DNA from: Nitrospirota bacterium
Lineage (GTDB): Bacteria; Nitrospirota; Nitrospiria; Nitrospirales; Nitrospiraceae
Direction of reading: 5' to 3'
Length of the DNA: 7,333 nt
NCBI GenBank assembly: GCA_004296865.1
Contig: SCVQ01000285.1
Location: forward strand, 1-7,333
Under the pieces are notes generated by a model. It searched no databases. It was not told the DNA's origin and saw only the letters and a program-made list of their open reading frames with translations. Positions 6,178 through 7,333 of the stretch are shown in pieces. A program made the position numbers and the translations under genes. Position 1 is the stretch's first letter. Every line of letters starts with the position of its first letter.

Positions 6178-6182
6178 GTCCT
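6178..6182 (-). promoter_or_regulatory. Likely ribosome binding site of gmk
   Basis: On the minus strand AAGGA lies about 3-4 bases before the ATG at 6174. It is the only Shine-Dalgarno-like sequence near the three candidate ATG codons (6195, 6189, 6174), and it favours the innermost one. The spacing is short, so support is moderate. Confidence 0.45.
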
Positions 6183-6237
6183 TTGGCATCGCCATATAGC
6201 CGATCGCACCGCTTGCGTGTGCAATGGGGAGGCCGCC

Positions 6238-7116
6238 TCATTCGATGTTCTGGACCTGCTCCCGAATCTTTTCGAGTTCGCTCTTGATGCGCACCACGTG
6301 GCTCGCGATCTCCGCGTCGTTCCCCTTGGAGCCGATCGTGTTGACCTCGCGTCCCATTTCCTGGAGCAGGAAGTCCATGGTGCGTCCCACCGACTCCCGG
6401 CTCTTCAAGGCTGCGTCGAACTGGCTGAGATGCGAGTTCAGCCTGGTCAATTCTTCGGTCAGGTCGCACCGATCGGCATACTGGGCCAATTCCTGACTCA
6501 GACGGCCCTGATCGATCGGAGCCGTTCCCGCAAGTTTCTCGACCCGTTCTTTCATCCGGTCGAAATACCCCCGGACGACCAGCGGCGCCCGGATGCCGAT
6601 CGCCTGCGCTTCCTTGCGAACGAGGCGCAGGCGGGCTTTGGTATCGCGCGCCAGCGCCTGCCCCTCTCGTCGCCGCATGGCGTCAAGATCGTCAAGGGCG
6701 CCGGCAGCGAGCCGCTTGACGAGCTGTTTCAAGCGCGGGGTGATGGCCAGCTGCTCCGAGACCGTGACGATGTCCCGAAAGCCGGCCAGCAGCGCGACAT
6801 CGACCGTTCCCCCCAGGCGCAGCTCACGCTGGAGGTCGCGCAACAGGTGATAGTACTGTTTAGCAAGGGAGCGGTCAAGGCTCAGGGCCTTTTCCCCTTC
6901 CGCCACGCCGGTCAGCGAGACGGACAGCTCGATGCGTCCGCGCTGACACCGTCCCTGCACCGTCCGCTTCAAGTCGTCTTCCAGCCCCGAGAGCGTTCTC
7001 GGCAGTCGGGTGACGACTTCGCAAAATCGATGGTTGACGGCCCGCAGTTCCACCGCCACCGCGCCTCCCGCCCAGGCCGATTCGGTCCGCCCATATCCGG
7101 TCATGCTCCTGATCAT
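6238..7116 (-). CDS. yicC: YicC/YloC family endoribonuclease-like protein
   Basis: A 292-residue member of the YicC/YloC family, close to the 287 residues of E. coli YicC. The N terminus carries the family signature MTGYGR (residues 5-10), followed by the conserved EL-x-x-VNHR-F segment near residues 25-35. The C terminus holds the DUF1732 block: GRTMDFLLQEM, then REVNTIGSK, then a helical end reading EKIREQVQNIE. E. coli YicC has been described as an endoribonuclease and as an adaptor in PNPase-dependent decay of small RNA, so a cytoplasmic role in RNA turnover is likely. That is family knowledge and cannot be tested here. The start at 7116 is chosen because it has a good GGAGG at 8 bases, overlaps the nth stop as ATGA, and places MTGYGR at the usual position. 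The neighbouring gmk and rpoZ are typical for the family. The DUF370/RemA gene often found between yicC and gmk in other phyla is absent. Confidence 0.93.
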   Translation of the reverse strand: MIRSMTGYGRTESAWAGGAVAVELRAVNHRFCEVVTRLPRTLSGLEDDLKRTVQGRCQRGRIELSVSLTGVAEGEKALSLDRSLAKQYYHLLRDLQRELRLGGTVDVALLAGFRDIVTVSEQLAITPRLKQLVKRLAAGALDDLDAMRRREGQALARDTKARLRLVRKEAQAIGIRAPLVVRGYFDRMKERVEKLAGTAPIDQGRLSQELAQYADRCDLTEELTRLNSHLSQFDAALKSRESVGRTMDFLLQEMGREVNTIGSKGNDAEIASHVVRIKSELEKIREQVQNIE

Positions 7117-7333
7117 CGCGGGCGCCTCCCCTCCCACGCGCAGTCCGTGTAGACCGCGCAGCGATCGCACTGCGGTTTTCTCGCCAGGCACACGTAGCGG
7201 CCGTGCAAGAGGAGCCGCTGTGACCCGACCGTCCAGAGTCGTCTTGGGATCAATGACTGCAAGGAGGCCTCGATTTTCTCCGGATCCTGGCTGGAAGCCA
7301 GGCCGAGGCGGTTGGCGACACGCTTCACATGGG
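7113..7333 (-). CDS. nth: Endonuclease III, 3' part only (5' end outside window)
   Basis: This is the C-terminal part of a base-excision-repair DNA glycosylase/AP lyase that removes oxidised pyrimidines. About 72 residues are visible. The first ones read HVKRVANRLGL, which matches the segment just after the catalytic Asp of the family (the DTH-x-x-RV-x-NR region), so the Asp codon lies just beyond the window edge. Further on, HGRYVC leads into the four-cysteine [4Fe-4S] motif C-x6-C-x2-C-x5-C, with all four cysteines present. This motif is diagnostic for the Nth/MutY family, and the wording around it (LLLHGRY, ARKPQC) favours Nth over MutY. The gene runs off the window at 7333, and the GTG at 7328 is an internal Val codon, not a start. 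The TGA stop overlaps the yicC start in an ATGA arrangement, so the two are probably translationally coupled. The protein end (WEGRRPR) is intact, with no sign of decay. Confidence 0.93.
   Translation of the reverse strand, partial: HVKRVANRLGLASSQDPEKIEASLQSLIPRRLWTVGSQRLLLHGRYVCLARKPQCDRCAVYTDCAWEGRRPR
7125..7129 (-). promoter_or_regulatory. Ribosome binding site of yicC
   Basis: On the minus strand GGAGG lies 8 bases before the ATG at 7116, with a second purine-rich GGGAGG just upstream. It settles the yicC start at 7116. The frame is open to an ATG at 7191, but that upstream stretch is coding sequence of nth. Confidence 0.75.

Noticed and set aside
6217..7152. Plus-strand open frame of about 310 codons opposite yicC
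   Set aside because: It is antisense to the complete yicC gene. Such long shadows are common in GC-rich genes, and there is no ribosome binding site or recognised motif.

Overview
The window is a compact block of bacterial housekeeping genes, all on the minus strand, so it is transcribed from the high coordinates to the low ones. It is GC-rich and tightly packed, with four-base stop/start overlaps and short gaps. Every large plus-strand open frame is a shadow of a minus-strand gene. The gene families, the gene order (nth-yicC-gmk-rpoZ-coaBC, then aroQ-efp-accB-accC-thiE) and the GC-rich composition fit a Gram-negative-type chromosome. I lean towards Nitrospira/Nitrospirota, but this is a guess from gene order and general familiarity, because no rRNA or lineage-specific marker is present.

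Block 1 (7333 down to 3860) begins with the 3' end of an endonuclease III gene (nth), including its complete iron-sulfur cluster motif. It is followed by yicC (RNase/RNA-turnover family), gmk (guanylate kinase), rpoZ (RNA polymerase omega) and coaBC (the bifunctional enzyme making 4'-phosphopantetheine). nth and yicC overlap by ATGA, and the gaps between the later genes are about 10-60 bases, so this looks like one transcription unit. All four genes with visible starts use ATG.

The 160-base gap at 3700-3859 is the only sizeable non-coding stretch. It holds a strong sigma70-type promoter pointing into the second block: TTTACT, a 17-base spacer, then TACAAT with an extended TGn. I see no convincing terminator before it.

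Block 2 (3699 down to 63) is aroQ (type II dehydroquinase), efp (elongation factor P), accB and accC (biotin carrier and biotin carboxylase of acetyl-CoA carboxylase) and thiE (thiamine phosphate synthase). efp, accB and accC start with GTG, and thiE with GTG or TTG. aroQ-efp-accB-accC is a recurring bacterial neighbourhood, and thiE is a less usual addition at its end. The block combines aromatic amino acid synthesis, translation of proline runs, the first step of fatty acid synthesis and a thiamine step. accA and accD must lie elsewhere.

I see no mobile element, CRISPR array, RNA gene, defence module or novel system. The most noteworthy points are paired substitutions at two classical active-site positions of the CoaC half of CoaBC, the internal promoter, the unusual place of thiE, and the run of non-ATG starts in block 2. 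Positions 1-62 hold only the region downstream of thiE, with no gene I can support.
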